A stretch of 64,000 nucleotides of DNA from Posidonia oceanica (GCA_037176725.1 JAZBRS010000076.1:123833001-123897000); one strand, 5' to 3'. Shown: positions 10,871 to 24,413, counted from the first letter of the stretch. The notes: generated by a model from the sequence alone, not told the origin. Numbers and translations: made by a program.

Positions 10871-12121
10871 GTGGTGCTTCCTAAGAGGAGCTATCGTCGC
10901 AAATGCGGATAGCTCGGAAGGGGAATGGTCGCGAATGAAGTCGCAAAAGGGGTGTCAACGGGGGTCGATACTCGAGCTCTAGCAAAGGGAAACTCGCTTA
11001 CCGATCACGCTGACACAACAGAAGGAAATTAGGGTTAGAAACTAAAAGATGAATGCAAATGAGTTAGTTAAATGGCATGAATGATATGCATGCTTTCTAG
11101 TATGCCCCCCTCACCTAACTAGTGTTTCCTAGCAAGGTTGTCTACTCCGGGTATCCCTGGGTGTACGGGTCACCGACTCAGGTTAGAAAAAGTAGGTCCC
11201 CTGTCTAACTCCCGGCCCAAAGCTCAGGAAATGACAGGGTGGTGCGTTGGTGGCCTCTACCCCGCCAAAGCGTAGGTGGTACCCTCTACTAACACCGACA
11301 CGACCCCCGGACGAGGGGGGGACAGGCCGACTGGCTCATGCCATGCCCAAAGCGGTGGAACAAGAAGCCGGGACCGTCCTTCGCAGACTAATAGGTGGAC
11401 TCAGATGAGAAGAATGCATGCCCTATATGATGCTTATGCAAATGCTTAAAGTCTTTTATCTTGCCTATTTTATTAACCAGAGGGAGTGAAGGATTGTTCA
11501 GAGTCTCTAGTTGCTCCTAGGAGTTCTTTTTACTTGCGGTTTTTAGTTAACCATGGGGAGAGCAAACAAGTCTCTACTATCCTAGGCATGGCATGTGCGA
11601 AAGAGAAGAAAATCAGTCAAGCATGGCAGGCAGACAATCATACAACACAACAAAAGGCAAGTGCATGGCATGTGCAAGTGTTTGTGAGCATAATGGTGAA
11701 GAAAAACATTCATCGAGTCAAAAGGCATGTATGCAAGGCATGTGCGTGCGTAGTGACATAGCAAAGGTGTAAAAGAAGCATTCAACATTCAAAAAGCATG
11801 TATTGTTGCCAAACAAGTATGTAGACATGCAATATGCGATAACTAAAGCAGTAATATGCAAGTAAGGCAAGTAAGCTGTAAAGGAAGTAAGAGCATAAGC
11901 AAGACAATAAGTAAATAAACAAGCAGAGAAGCAGGGCCAAGCGAAAAGGGAGCGCAAACCGAGGCGAAAGAGGTGCAAAACCTAAGCAAAGTAGCCACAA
12001 AGCGACTTTCTAGGAGTTTGCACAGAAAAATGAGCAAAGCAGACAAAGAAGGCACACAAGACAGGCAAAACTTGCGAAAACAGGCGAGCGAAAAGCCAGG
12101 AACGAAAGCCAGAGTCTAGCA
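10871..12121 (-). other. Leader (5' UTR) of the left element
   Basis: This is untranslated sequence between the primer-binding site and gag. No convincing ORF is seen on either strand: the short cysteine- and leucine-rich ORFs at 11582-12055 arise from GCAAGCA-type simple sequence. 11097-11400 is C/G-rich and the rest is A-rich with many TGCA words. In related elements this part holds packaging signals and sometimes a splice acceptor; I could not identify one with confidence. Confidence 0.6.
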
Positions 12122-12141
12122 ATCCCCAGCAGAGTCGCCAC
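12122..12141 (-). promoter_or_regulatory. Primer-binding site (PBS)
   Basis: In element sense the bases directly after the 5' LTR read TGGCGACTCTGCTGGGG. The TGG pairs with a tRNA 3' CCA, and the site touches the LTR end (CTACA at 12146-12142) with no gap. This fixes the element on the minus strand and 12142-17942 as the 5' LTR. The tRNA was not identified; related Ogre elements have been reported to use an arginine tRNA. Confidence 0.88.
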
Positions 12142-12819
12142 TGTAGCGATCTCGATCGGAATCAGGCTCGCTATCTAGCGGCGATTGGATCCGAGGAAGA
12201 GGCTCGACTCGAAAACACTTGAAATCGAGGAGAAAAGAGAAAGATAAGACAAATCAGAGTCGCCACCATGTCTATTAACGAGAGACAAGGAAAACCGGGG
12301 GAAATGGGTGAATTAACACGCAAAACCAAGCAAGAAATGCAAAGCAAAGCAATGCAAGGGAAACAAATGCAAATACATGCAAATGAGATGACTCTAGCCT
12401 AGGATAAGGGCAGTATGGTCATTGCGGGCCAAAAGACAGAGCAAGGACTCCTGTTACGTGCGGGGAAAGTGTTAGGCACCCCCGACATGCCCGAAAATCG
12501 GTCTTTCTAGGCTTACGCTCGCATACACAGGGAAATGCAGGATTGAATGCCTATGTGCCTATGAATGCCTAAATGAATGCTCAAGGTGTGCTCTAAGTGG
12601 TAAGAGGCAAAGCAAGGAAAGTAAATGTGCTTTCTAAATGCTCAGCCGCGCTGTCTGTGTTCCGAACCGGGCGAAACCTGGCTCGTGAGAACTCCAGGCA
12701 GTAAGCATCACAGCCCTATATGCAAATGCAGACGAAAAAGCAAAACAACGGTAAAACCATGCAATGCGATCGACATGCAAGAGAAAACGGCGTAAAACAC
12801 GCAAAATGAGGCGAAAAAC

Positions 12820-13035
12820 AAGAAAGCGCGCAAAATGGTGCAAAAAGACAAGGTCGGCACGTAAAATGGGCGAGAAAGCAAGGCGGCACGCAAATCGGTG
12901 CAAAAAACGGTGACGGGCACGCAAAACTGTGCCAAAACAGGGCGAGCGCGCAAAATGACGCGAAAGACAAAGCAGGCAAGCAAAACGGTGCCAAGACGAG
13001 AACGGGCACGCAAAACGGTGCCAAACAGCGAGATA
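12820..13035. repeat. LTR minisatellite, about 30 bp, LTR A
   Basis: About seven degenerate units have the form CGGGCACGCAAAACGGTGCC plus about 10 variable bases. Each good unit holds the inverted repeat GGCAC, eight bases, GTGCC. Orthologous arrays in the other three LTR copies have different unit numbers. Confidence 0.8.
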
Positions 13036-13481
13036 AAACCTCGGGAAACTGTGCGAATGCTAAATGCAAAGAAGAGATCAGAAGAAGGAAAAGGAGAAGC
13101 AGAACAGCGCATGTGTGAGAACAGGCGCTGTTCAGGGCCACACAGAGTAGGTGTGAAGACCTACAAAGGGGAGGGTGAGCAAACGGGGGAATTACCACCT
13201 CTTTTGCGACCATTTCCCACTGAACCGTTCCACGGTGTGTCTCGCATGCTGCCCAAAGCTCGCGATGCGATCGGATCGTGGAAAAGGGGGAAGAAAGTCA
13301 CATTAAGTGGTAAATCTAGGGAAAACTCAACACAAAACACATAGAGAAACGCGAAATGGAGATCTGAGTTGATAGACAAGAAGAGGAGGCCCTATTCTAT
13401 ATGCTCAAGGAAACAGAAATCGAAAACGAGGAAAACTATGCAAATGGCATGCAAATGAATGCATTGCAGGGGTTCAGGAGA

Positions 13482-13490
13482 ACATACCTG
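13482..13490 (-). promoter_or_regulatory. Splice-donor-like site 2, LTR A
   Basis: On the element strand it reads CAG/GTATGT, at the end of a block conserved in all four LTRs. The equivalent sites are 45029-45037, 54743-54751 and 28631-28639. Confidence 0.5.
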
Positions 13491-15205
13491 GAAATCCAGG
13501 AGCCTGATCTGAGATCTGCTTGGTCCATGCTGAAGAGCGCTTCGCTGTGGTCGTTTGGGCAGCTTACTTGAGAAGATCCAACGGCCGGATCAGAAGATGT
13601 CGTAGCTTCAAGGCAGAAGGGCCAGAACTGGGGAGAAGAGCAGATCTAGGTGTTCAGGAGGTCCTAGGGGTGTGCAAAAGGTCCTCCCAAGTGAAGGTGA
13701 GCTAAAGGTGCTTAGTGTGTGCAAAAGGATGCCAAAATGCAAGACTAAATGAATGCAGAATGCATGCACAAGCAAGGACAAAACAGAGGAACAAACTTGG
13801 AAAAGACAGGAGTTCAAAAGCATTTTTGAAAAAGAAAAGGGGCTAAAATGCAAATTTTCACAAAGGATGGGGTCTGTAGAGGAAGGTTTTGAAAACAGGA
13901 GAGGGCAGAGGGTCATTTTGCAAAAGACCGGGCTCAGAAAGCTAATTTGAAAAGAGGGTATGCATTGGAAGAAGTTTTGAAAACAAAAAGAAATCAGAGT
14001 GCAATTTTGGAAAAAAATGGGGTCTAAAGTGCAAATTTTCCAGAAAACAGGGTTCTGGGGAGTTTGGGGATGCAAGTGGAGGGTCTACATGCAATTTTGT
14101 AAGCATAGGAGCTAAGATGCAACTTTAGGGGCAAAACAGTGTTTTTACATGGTTTTTAAAAGATGCAAGGACCTATGTGTGATTTTTGAATCATGCAGGG
14201 GTCAAATATGCAATTTTATATGGTGAATATGCTCTGAAAACACTGAAAACGACTGATGTGCAATTTTAAAAAAACAGGGGCCAAAATGCAATGCAATAGG
14301 CTAAAATGCATGGAGAATAGTTACTGTCCCTTTAAAATGGACCTAAATGCAAATATGCAAAAATAGGGGGGAAAATATGCAATGCAGTATGCAAAAATTA
14401 AAAATAAAACCTAAGTTACTACAGTGCATGGACCTATATGCAAAATCAAAAACATGCAGGGATGCAGAATGCAATGCAATATGGCAAAATCAATGCATTT
14501 AAATGATCTGATTTACAACAGGACCTAAGTGCAATAATTGAAAACAGAGGGGCTGATGCATAAAGTTTTATAACTAAACAGCATAGTAACAGGACTAGAT
14601 TGCAAATACTGAAAAGCAGAGATAAAAGCAGCAATTTAGCATGGTATTAAATCAGAAACTAAGCAGATTAACTAAACTAAGGACTAGAATGCAAAAATGG
14701 AAAAACATAAGGCAGATATGCAATATTTACCAAAAAATTATAGCCAGAGAAAAATAAAACAACAGTAAAACGCCGGTGGCCATGGACACTGTAGCAGCAA
14801 GCTGCCAGCGTCCATGAACGCCGACACAGGGGGCTTGGGGACGCGCAGACCGGCGGGGGAGCTGCTCCTGGTCCTGACGGAGGTCGGACGGTGCTCGGCG
14901 GAGGTCGACGTGGACTGCAACGAGCTGGAGCGATCGCCGGAGGTCTGCAGAGCTTCAGAAGCTTCGTCCGGCCGATCGACGCAGCGACGCTGCGTTCTGA
15001 AGGCCGGAGAACACTCCTGAGACCCATGCGGACCTAAGGCAACCACCGGAGCTGCGTTCTGCTGGACGGAGTTGTGGGACGACCGGAGAGACTCGCCGGA
15101 GAAGAAGACCCTGGCCGGAGCTTAACTCGGCACAGGAGAGCCGGAGACCCTATTCTAAAGGTTGGAGAAGCAAGAGGGGAGGAAGAGGAGGCTAGGGGAA
15201 GTGGA

Positions 15206-15214
15206 ATTTACCTG
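15206..15214 (-). promoter_or_regulatory. Splice-donor-like site 1, LTR A
   Basis: On the element strand it reads CAG/GTAAAT, at the boundary between the GC-rich exon-like block and the T-rich part. The equivalent sites are 46596-46604, 56467-56475 and 27454-27462. Confidence 0.45.
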
Positions 15215-17942
15215 GTTCCGCGTCTGAGATGCCCTACCGACGACGGTGGCTTCAGAGGTCGTCGGTGGAGTCTGTCCGGTCGCTGCAGGTGCTGTCGGCT
15301 GCTCGCGAGGGCTGGAGTGGCCTCAGGACGATCCTCCGGAGCTTCCCAGACGTCCGGACGTGAGCTTCGAAGCTCGGAGCAGAATCTGGCATTTTTGGGT
15401 TCTCAGAAAGGAACCGGAGGCGGGGGGGGTGTTGCTGCTCGTCCGGTTGGATGGAACCTTCCGGGAGGTTGCTGGAGGTCCGGTGAAGGGGTTTGGATGG
15501 TTGGATTGGGGTTCTGGAGGGTGTGGCGAGAAATTGGAAAGACAGGCTGATTCTGGACAGAAGTGAGGCAAGGTGTTTGTAGTGGAAATCTCAGGCGGTG
15601 GTGAGGGATAGGGTTGAAGGTCTGGTGTTTCTGGAAGGTGGAGTGCAGGTGAGTATCTGGGGAAGGTTTGGGAAGATGCGGTGGACTGTGGTGAAGGTAA
15701 TTTCGGGAGGGATTGGAGTGGGCTTGCAGTTAGCTTATGCAGTGGATTCAGGTGAACTAGTGGAGGTTCTGGGTGGTGGAAAGGCCGTGGAAGGGTGGAG
15801 GAAGATAGCTGGGTTTCTGGGTGAACTTGGGGGATCAATTGGGAGAGAAGTTGAGGCTTGGAAGGGGCTTGGATTGCTGGAAAAGGAGAGGGAGGTTCTG
15901 TTGAATTTTCAGAGGGAGAAGAAGAAGGTTTTGCTGGAGAATTCTCTGGATTTTCAGCTCTCTCTCTCTCGGAGCGTCAAAAGGAGTTGAAGGAGGTCGA
16001 ATGCTGAGGCTTTATCCGAAGGCTTCAGCGGAGCTGGGCGCGTAGAGGATTTTCAAATCCTGTCGGCGCCGAACACTGGAGCTGGAGTTGAGAGGAGACC
16101 GGCGAGTCGACAGGCAGTTAATGCCTCCTGAAAAAGGTGCTGAGAGAGGAGAGAGGAGCGGCGAGCTGTAGGCCGATTGGATGGAGAGGGAAGAAGTTGA
16201 ATTTAAAAACGGGGAGGGTGTGCTGTTGGCTGGCCGCGGGAAGAGAAAGAAAAACGCAGAGGAAGAAGAAGGAAGAGGAAGAAGGAGGAAGGCGGGCCGG
16301 GCCGCAGGCTGAGGAAAAAATAAAAAAGAAAAAAGAAGGAAGGAAGGGGTGGACGGGCTGAATTGGGCCCAGCAGAAAAAGGAAAAGAATAGGAAGAAAG
16401 GGAGAAGGAGAGGAGAAATAAATTAGGTAAAAATAGAATAAAAATAAGTAAAAATATTAGAATGATCATGTTGTGAGTCAGGATCTTGATTAAATTTTTA
16501 TTGACTGTTTTTAGTTGATTAATCCCGATTTTAGAGGGGTTTTGGGTTTGATTAGGGTTTTAAGGGTTTTCTTTGTTTTTAATTTGTTTTCCATTTTGAT
16601 TAAGTGTTTGTTAAGCCTTTTAAGTTATTTTTTTAATTGTGTTTTTCTTGTTAAGTGTCTGGGATTTTAATTGGGATTTTTTAAGATTTATTTTTGGATT
16701 AATTAGAGTGAGTTTTGCTTTTTGATTTTAGTCTTTTTAGGATTCTTCTTAAGTCCTTTTTTTTTGAATTACACTTTTGATTTTTTGTTTGTTAAGTTTT
16801 CTTGATGTTTTTTAGTTAGGTTTCTCTTGTTTGATTAAGTGTTTTTTAACCTTTAATTGTTTCTCTTTTCTTTCTCTTTTTTTTTTAATTTAGTTCTTAA
16901 ATTGTTCTTCTTAGGTTTGTTAAGTCAAGTTTTTTCATCAATTATTTGTCTTAGTGTTTTTTTAATTGTTTTACTTCTTCTTAGGGTTTGTTCTTAGATT
17001 ATTTTGATAGGGTTTTCACTTTTGGTTGGTTTTGATTATATTTTAGTTTTTTCCTTGATTTTACAGCATTTTATTTTGATTATTTTGTATTTTTTAGGTT
17101 ACACTCCTTGATTTTCTATTTTAGCTAATTTTAGTTGGGTTTAGGTTTTTAATTGTTTGTTTAGTATTTTTAATTATTTTTCTTAGGGTTCTGATTTGTT
17201 TCTTTTATATTTTGGGGTTTTACAGATTTTTAGGGGTTTTTATGGATTTTTGCAAAAGAGAGAAGAGGAAAAGAGGAGGAGGAAAGAAATGGAAAAATGA
17301 GGGAGATAAATGGAAAAGAGATAGGTTGAAGGAAAAGGATTTTTTAAAATTCAGGAAAAAAGCTAAAAATAGAGTAAAAATAGGAATGTGATTGAGAAGG
17401 GATAGAAGCACAAAGGGGGCCCACAGCCAGGCCAGAAAAAGGGCAAAAAGGGGATGAAAAGAGAGATGATAATCAGGAGAGAGAGAGGAGAGAGAAAATG
17501 ATAATCCCAGAGAGAGAAAAGGATAATTTGGATGAAAGGGGGTCTTAAGGGTCTTGGAATGGGGTGAAAATTGGTGAGTGGGTAGTCTAGGATTTAAGGT
17601 GTTGGTCCTGAAGTTTTGGTTTGATTCTAAGAAAGTTTTGGAGGGGTTTTAAGGTGTAGAAAAAAAAGGGGTTTTCACTTAAGTTTTCTAGGGTTTTTGG
17701 GAATGGTCTAGGTTTGGAAATTTCTGGGTTCTTGGGTAGGCTTGCTAAGTGGGTGTTGGTGGGTTTTCCTATGGATTTTGGTTAGGTTTTGAGCTTGGGA
17801 AGAGAGGTAAAGGCATAGGTCAAGATGGGCTGATTTTGGAGGGTAAGGAAGAGGATTGGGGTTTGGTTTTGGGTTAGGTTTGAGTCCAGCAATCACCAGG
17901 AGGGCCCCAAGGATCCAAGCCTGCCAAGATGGGGTGTCAACA

Positions 17943-20900
17943 CCTGGCGGTCCTGTCTTGATAAGGCTTGTACTTATCATTCCTGACCTCTTCCAGGTCT
18001 TGTTAGGGCTTGCACTAATCATTCCTGGCGGTTCGGTCTTGATAAGGCTTGTACTTATCATTTAGGACCTCCTCTGGGTCCTATTTGGGCCTCCACCTTT
18101 CTATCGTGGCGGTCTGGTCTTGATGAGGCTTGTACTCATCATTCCTGTCCTCTTCCTGGTCTTGTTAGGACTTGCTCCTAACATTCCTCGCGGTACGGTC
18201 TTGATAAGGCTTGTACTTATCGTTCCTGACCTCTTCTGGGTCTTGTTAGGGCTGTCACCTATCATTCCTGGTGGTCTGGTCTTGATAAGGCTTGTACTTA
18301 TCCTTCTTGACATCTTTCGGGTCTCCTTAGGGCTTGCACCTATAATTCCTGGCGGTCCGGTCTTGATAAGGCTTCAACTTACAATTCCTGACCTCTTCCG
18401 GGTCTTGTTAGGGCATGCACCTATCATTCCAGGCGGTCCGGTCTTGATAAGGCTTGTACTTATCATTCCTGACCTCTTCCGAGGATTGTTTGGACTTGCA
18501 CCAATCAATCCTGGCTGTCCGGTCTTGATTAGGCATGTACTTATCATTCCGGAACTCTTCCAGCTCTTGTTAGGGCTTGCACCTATCATTCCTTGCGGTC
18601 CGATCAAGATAAGGCTTCTACTTATCATTCCTGACCACTTTCGGGTCATGTTAGGGCTTGCACCTATCATTCCTGGCGGTCCGGTCCTCATAAGGCTTGT
18701 ACTTATAATTCCTGACCTCTTCCGGGTCTTGTTATGGCTGGCACCAATCATTCCGGGCGGTCCGGTCATGAAAAGGCTTGTACTTATCATTCCTGACATC
18801 TTCCAGGTCTTGTTAGGGCTTGCACCTATCATTCCTGGCGGTTCGGTCTTGATAAGGCTCGTACTTATCATTCCTGACATCTTCCTGGTCTTGTTAGGGC
18901 TTTCACCTATCATTCCTGGGGGTCCGGTCTTGATTAGGCATGTACTAATCATTCCTGACCTCTTCTAGGTTTTGTTAGGGCTTGCACCAATCATTCCTGG
19001 CATTCTAGTCTTGATAAGCTTGTACTCATCATTCTTGACCTCTTCCGGGTCTTGTTTGGGCTTGCACCTATCATTCCTGGCGGTCCAGTCTTCATAAGGC
19101 TTATACTTATAATTCCTGGCCTCTTCCGGGTCTTGTTTGGGCTTGCACCTATCATTCTGGGCGGTCCAGTCATGAAAATCTTGTACTTATCATTCTTGAA
19201 ATCTTCCGGGTCTTGTTAGGGCTTGCACCTATCATTCTTGGCAGTCCCGTCTCCATAAGGCTCGTTCTTATCATTCCCGACCTCTTCCTGGTCTTGTTAG
19301 GGCTTCCACCTATCTATTCTAGGGGTCCGGTCTTGATAGGGCATGTACTTATCATTCCTGAACTCTTCCAGGTCTTGTTTGGGCTTGCACTTATCAGTCC
19401 TGGCGGTCCGGTCATGATAAGGCTTGTACTTATCATTCCTGGCCGCTTTCGGGTCATGTTAGGGCTTGCACCTATCATTCCTGGCGGTCCGGTCTTCATA
19501 AGGCTTGTACTTTTAATTCCTGACCTCTTCCGGGTCTTGTTAGGGCTTGCACCAATCATTCCGGGCGGTTCGATCATGGAAAGACTTGTACTTATCATTC
19601 CTGACATCTTCCGGGCCTTGTTAGGGCTTGCACCTATCATTCCTGGCGGTTCGGACTTGATAAGGCTCGCACTTATCGTTCCTGACCTCTTCCTGGTCTT
19701 GTTAGGGCTTCTACCTATCATTCCTGGGGGTCCGGTCTTGATTAGGCATGTACTAATCATTCCTAACCTCTTACGGGTTTTGTTAGGGCTTGCACCAATC
19801 ATTCCTTGCGTTCCGGTCTTGATAACCTTGTACTCATCATTCCTGACCTCTTCTGGGTCTTGTTAGGGCTTGCACCTATCGTTCCTGGCGGTCAGGTCTC
19901 GATATGGCTTGTACTTATCATTCCAGACCACTTCGGGTCTTGTTAGGGCTTGCACCTATCATTCATGGCGGTCTCGTCTTGATAAGGCTTGTACATATCA
20001 TTCCTGACCTCTATCGGGTCGTGTTAGGGCTTGCACCTATCATTCCTAGCAGTCCGGTCTTGATAAGGCAGGCACTTATCATTCCGAACTTCTTCCGGGT
20101 CCTGTTAGGGCTTGCACCAATCATTCCTAGCGGTCCGGTCTTGATAAGGCTCGTACTTATCATTCCTACCCTCTTCCGGGTCTTGTTAGGGCATGCACCT
20201 ATCATTCCTAGCGGTCCTGTCTGGATAAAGCTCATACTCATCATTCCTGACCACTTCCTGGTCTTGTTAGGGCTTCCACCTATCATTCTTGGGGGTCCGG
20301 TCATGATATGGCGTGTACTTATCATTCCTGACCTCTTCCGGGTTTTGTTAGGGCTTGCACCTACCATTCCTGGCGGTCCGGTCTTGATTAGGCTTGTACG
20401 TATCATTCCTGACCTCTTCCGAGTCTTGTTAGGGCATGCACCTATCATTCCGATGGTCCGGTTTTGATAAGGCTTGAACTTGTAATTCCCGACCACTTGC
20501 GGGTCTTGTCAGAGCTTGCACCTATCTTTCCTGGCGGTCAAGTCTTGATAAGGCTTGTACTTATCAAGACTGACCTCTTCCTAGTCTTGTTAGGGCTTGC
20601 ACCTATCATTCCCGGTGGTCCTGTCTTGATAAGGCATGTACTTATCATTCCTGACCTCTTCTGGGTCTAGTAAGGGCTTGCACCTTTCATTCCTGGCAGT
20701 CCGTTCATCATGGGGCATGTACTTATCATTCCGGACCTCTTCCGGGTCAAGTAAGGGCTTGCACCTTTCATTCCTAGCGGTCCGGTCTTAATAAGGCTTC
20801 TACTTATCATTCCTGACCTCTTCGGGACTTGTTAGGGCATGCACAATCATTCCAAGCGGTTCGGTCTTGAAAAGATTTGTACATATCATTCCTGACCTCT

Positions 20901-23900
20901 TCCAGGTCTTGTTAGGGCTTGCACCTATCATTCCTGGCGGCCCGGTCTTGATAAGGCATGTACTTTACAATCCTGACCACTTCCAGGTCTTTTTAGGGCT
21001 TTCGGCTATCATTCCTGGCGGTCCGGTCTTGATAAGGCATGTACTTATCATTCAGGACCACTTCCGGGTCTTGTTGTGGCTTGCACCTATCATTCCTGGC
21101 GGTCCGGTCTTCATAAGGCATGAACTTATCATTCCAGTCCTCTTCCGGGTCTTGTTAGGGCTTGCACCTATCATTCCTAGTGGTCCAGTCTTGATATGGC
21201 TCGTTCCTATCATTCCTGACCTCTTCCTAGTCTAGTAAGGGCTTCCACCTATCATTCCTGGGGGTCCAGTCATGATAAGGCATGTACTTATCATTCCAGA
21301 CCTATTCCTGGCGCTCCGGTCTTCATAAGGCTTGTACTTATCATTCCAGACCTCCTCCGGGTCTTGTTAGGGCTTTCGGCTATCATTCCTGGCGGTCCGG
21401 TCTTGATAAGGCATGTACTTATCATTCAGGACCACTTCCGAGTCTTGTTGTGGCTTGCACCTATCATTCCTGGCGGTCCGGTCTTCATAAGGCATGAACT
21501 TATCATTCCAGACCTCTTTCGGGTTAAGTTAGGGCTTGCACCTATCATTCCTGGCGGTCCGGTCTTGACAAGGCTTGTACTTATCACTCCTGACCTCTTC
21601 CGTGTCTTGTTTGGGCTTGATACAATCATTCCTGGCGGTCCGGTCAAGGTAAGGCTTGAACATATCATTCCTGACCTCTTTCAGGTCTTGTTAGGGCTTG
21701 CACCAATCATTCCAGGCGGTCCAGTCTTGATAAAGCTCGTACTTTTCATTCCTGACCTCTACCGGGTCTTGTTAGGGCTTGCACCAATCATTGCTGGCGA
21801 TCTTGTCTTGATAAGGCTTGTACTTATCATTCCTGACTTCTTCCTGGTCTTGTTAGGGCTTGCACCTATCAATCCTGGCGGTCCGGTCTTGATATGGCTT
21901 GTACTTATCATTCAGGACCTCTTCTGGGTCCTGTTAGGGCCTGCACCTGTCATTGTGGCGGTCTAGTCTTGATAAGGCTTGTACTCATCATTCCTGTCCT
22001 CTTCTGGGTCTTGTTAGGGCTTGTACCTATCATTCCTCGCAATCAGGTCTTGATAAGGCTTGTACTTATCGTTCCTAACCTCTTACGGCTCTTGTTAGGG
22101 CTTGCACCTATCATCCCTGGCGGTCTGGTCTTGATAAGGCTTGTACTTATCCTTCCTGACCTCTTTCGGGTCTTGTTAGGGCTTGCTCCAATAATTCCTG
22201 GCGGTCCTGTCTTGATTAGGCTTCAACTTATAATTCCTGACCACTTCCGCGTCTTGTTAGGGCTTGCACTATCATTCCTGGCGGTCCGGTCTTGATAAGG
22301 CATGTACTTATCGTTCCTGACCTCTTCTGAGGCTTGTTTGGGCTTGCACCAATCAATCCTGGCTGTCTGGTCTTGATAAGGCATGTACTTATCATTCTTG
22401 AACTCTTCCAGGTCTTGTTAGGGCTTGCACCTATCATTCCTGGAGGTCCGGTCGTGATAAGGCTTGTACTTATCATTCCAGACCACATTCGGGTCATGTT
22501 AGGGCATGCACCTATCATTCCTGGTGGTCCGGTCTTCATAAGGCTTGTACTTATAATTCCTGACCTCTTCGAGTCTTGTTAGGGCTTGCTCCAATCATTC
22601 CGTGTGGTCTAGTCATGAAGAGGCTTGTACTTATCATTCCTGACATCTTCCGTGTCTTGTTAGGGCTTGCACCTATCATTCCTAGCGGTCCGGTCTTCAT
22701 AAGGTCGTTCTTATCATTCCTGACCTCTTCCTGGTTTTGTTAGGGCTTCCATCTATCATTCAAGGGGGTCCGGTCATGATGATGCTTGTACTTATCATTC
22801 TTGAACTCTTCCGGGTCTTGTTAGGGCATGCACCTATCATTCCAGGCGGTCCGGTCATGATAAGGCTTGTACTTATCATTCCTGAACACTTTCGGGTCAT
22901 GTTAGGGCTTGCACCTATCATTCCTGGCGGTCCAGTCTTCATAAGGCTCGTACTTATAATTCCTGACCTCTTCCGGGTCTTGTTAGGGCTTGCACCTATC
23001 ATTCCGGGCGGTCCAGTCATGAAAATCATGTACTTAACATTCCTGACTTCTTCCGGGTCATGTTATGGCTTGCACCTATCATTCTTGGCGGTCCCGTCTT
23101 CATAAGGCTCGTTCTTATCATTCCTGACCTCTTCTTGGTCTTGTCAGGGCTTCCACCAATCATTCTTGGGGGTCCGGTCTTGATAAGGCATGTACTTCTC
23201 ATTCCTAAACTCTTCTGGGTTTTGTTTGGGCTTGCACCTGTCAATCCTGGCGGTCCGGTCTTGGTAAGGCTTGTACTTATCATTCCTGACCACTTTCGGG
23301 ACATGTTAGGGCATGCACCTATCATTCCTGGCGGTCCGGTCTTCATATGGCTTGTACTTATCATTCCTGACCTCTTCCAGGTCTTGTTAGGGCTTGCACC
23401 AATCATTCCTGGCGATTCGGTCTTGATAAGGCTTGTACTTATCATTTAGGACCTCTTCTGGGTCCTATTTGGGCCTGCACCTATCATTCATGGCGGTCTG
23501 GTCTTGATAAGGCTTGTACTCATCATTCCTGTCCTCTTTCTGGTCTTGTTAGGACTTGCTCCTAACATTCCTTGCGGTCCGGTCTTGATAAGGCTTGTAC
23601 TTATCATTCCTGACCTCTTCCGGGTCTTGTTAGGGCTTGCACCTATCATTCCTAGCGGTCTGGACTAGATAATTCGTGTACTTATCCTTCCTGACCTCTT
23701 TCGGGTCTTGTTAGGGCTTGCACCTATAATTCCTGGCGGTCCGGTCTTGATAAGGCTTCAACTTATAATTCCTGGCATCTTGCGGGTCTTGTTAGGGCTT
23801 GCACCTATCATTCCTAGCGGTCCGGTCTTGATAAGGCTTGTACTTATCGTTCCTGACCTCTTTCGAGGCTTGTTTGGGCTTGCACCAATCAATCCTGGCT

Positions 23901-24413
23901 GTCCGGTCATGATAAGGCATGTACTTATCATTCCTGAACTCTTCCGGGTCTTGTTAGGGCTTGCACCTATCATTCCTGGCATTCTGGTCATGATAAGGCT
24001 TGTACTTATCATTCCTGACCACTTTCGGGTCATGTTAGGGCTTGCACCTATCATTCCTGGCGGTCCGGTCTTCATAAGGCTTGTACTTATAATTCTAACC
24101 TCATTCGGGTCTTGTTAGGGCTTGCACCTATCATTCCGGGCGGTCCGGTCATGAAAAGGCTTGTACTTATCGTTCCTGACAACTTCCGGGTCTTGTTAGG
24201 GCTTGCACCTATCATTCCTGGCGGTCCGGTCTTTATAAGGGTTGTACTTATCGTTCCTGACCTCTTCTTGGTCTTGTTAGGGCTTGCACCTATCATTTTT
24301 GGCGGTCGGGTCTTGATAAGGCTTGTACTTATCATTCCTGACCTCTTCTGGATCTTGTTAGGGCTTGCACTAATCATTCCTGGTGGTCCGGTCTTGATAA
24401 GGCTCGTACCTAT
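17943..24413 (+). repeat. 81-bp satellite array, left block
   Basis: About 80 head-to-tail monomers of 81 bp form this block. One monomer is two related half-units: 39 bp starting CTTGCACCTATCATTCC and containing GGCGGTCCGG, then 42 bp starting CTTGTACTTATCATTCC and containing GACCTCTTCCGGG. TGATAAG, seven bases, CTTATCA forms a perfect inverted repeat across the half-unit junction. Marker monomers (TACTCATCATTCCTGTCC at about 18132, 21981 and 23516) recur, two of them about 19 monomers apart, showing higher-order structure. There are no genes: ORFs of up to 282 codons here are the repeat read in phase, since 81 = 3 x 27. Confidence 0.97.
24409..24413. other. Target site duplication CCTAT, left copy
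   Basis: This CCTAT directly precedes LTR D. An identical 5-bp copy follows the LTR at 29997-30001. Confidence 0.92.

Larger units (their letters stand above)
1..17942 (-). mobile_element. Tat/Ogre-like Ty3/gypsy retrotransposon, 3' end outside window
   Basis: The element reads right to left. Its 5' LTR is 17942-12142, and a primer-binding site abuts the inner LTR edge. Then come a leader, gag (10870-7778), an aspartic protease, a linker, a partial integrase (about 5640-4744), a DUF7745-like extra ORF (3340-2000) and 3'-UTR tandem arrays (1700-1). Reverse transcriptase and RNase H are absent, so it is a non-autonomous deletion derivative. The long LTR, an extra ORF after integrase, 3'-UTR minisatellites and an integrase ending in a GPF motif without a chromodomain all fit the Tat/Ogre side of plant Ty3/gypsy; this lineage call is inference from architecture. 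The outer LTR edge ends in TCAACA and passes directly into satellite (CCTGG), so the element inserted into the 81-bp array. Confidence 0.9.
12142..17942 (-). mobile_element. 5' LTR of the left element (LTR A, 5801 bp)
   Basis: In element sense it starts TGTTGACACCCC (17942) and ends CGCTACA (12142). Segments in sense order are: U3-like C/A- and CT-rich sequence (17942-17240); A-rich sequence (17220-16470); a CT-rich stretch and GC-rich exon-like block (16400-15206) ending in a CAG/GTAAAT donor; a T-rich part full of degenerate TTGCATTTAGGTCC words (14720-13730); an exon-like block (about 13620-13488) ending in a CAG/GTATGT donor; a 30-bp minisatellite (13035-12820); and a short 3' end. No protein of the element is encoded; ORFs of 60-170 aa are compositional. 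The outer edge joins satellite at 17943. Confidence 0.92.

Noticed and set aside
13520..13705. A 60-codon frame (VHAEERFA..LRRSNGRI) antisense to the LTR and open in all four copies
   Set aside because: The start is TTG and not ATG, the copies are not independent, and the block is better explained as the conserved exon-like segment on the opposite strand. Kept in mind but not called.
14677..15566. GC-rich ORFs in the LTRs (also 26401-27594, 46203-46793, 55969-56974) as a captured host gene
   Set aside because: Frames are not conserved between the four LTR copies and the peptides have no recognisable domain; the block is better seen as transcribed LTR leader.
16500..16570. TTTAGGG-like words as interstitial telomere repeats
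   Set aside because: They are scattered AGGGTTTT words in T-rich LTR sequence, not in tandem.
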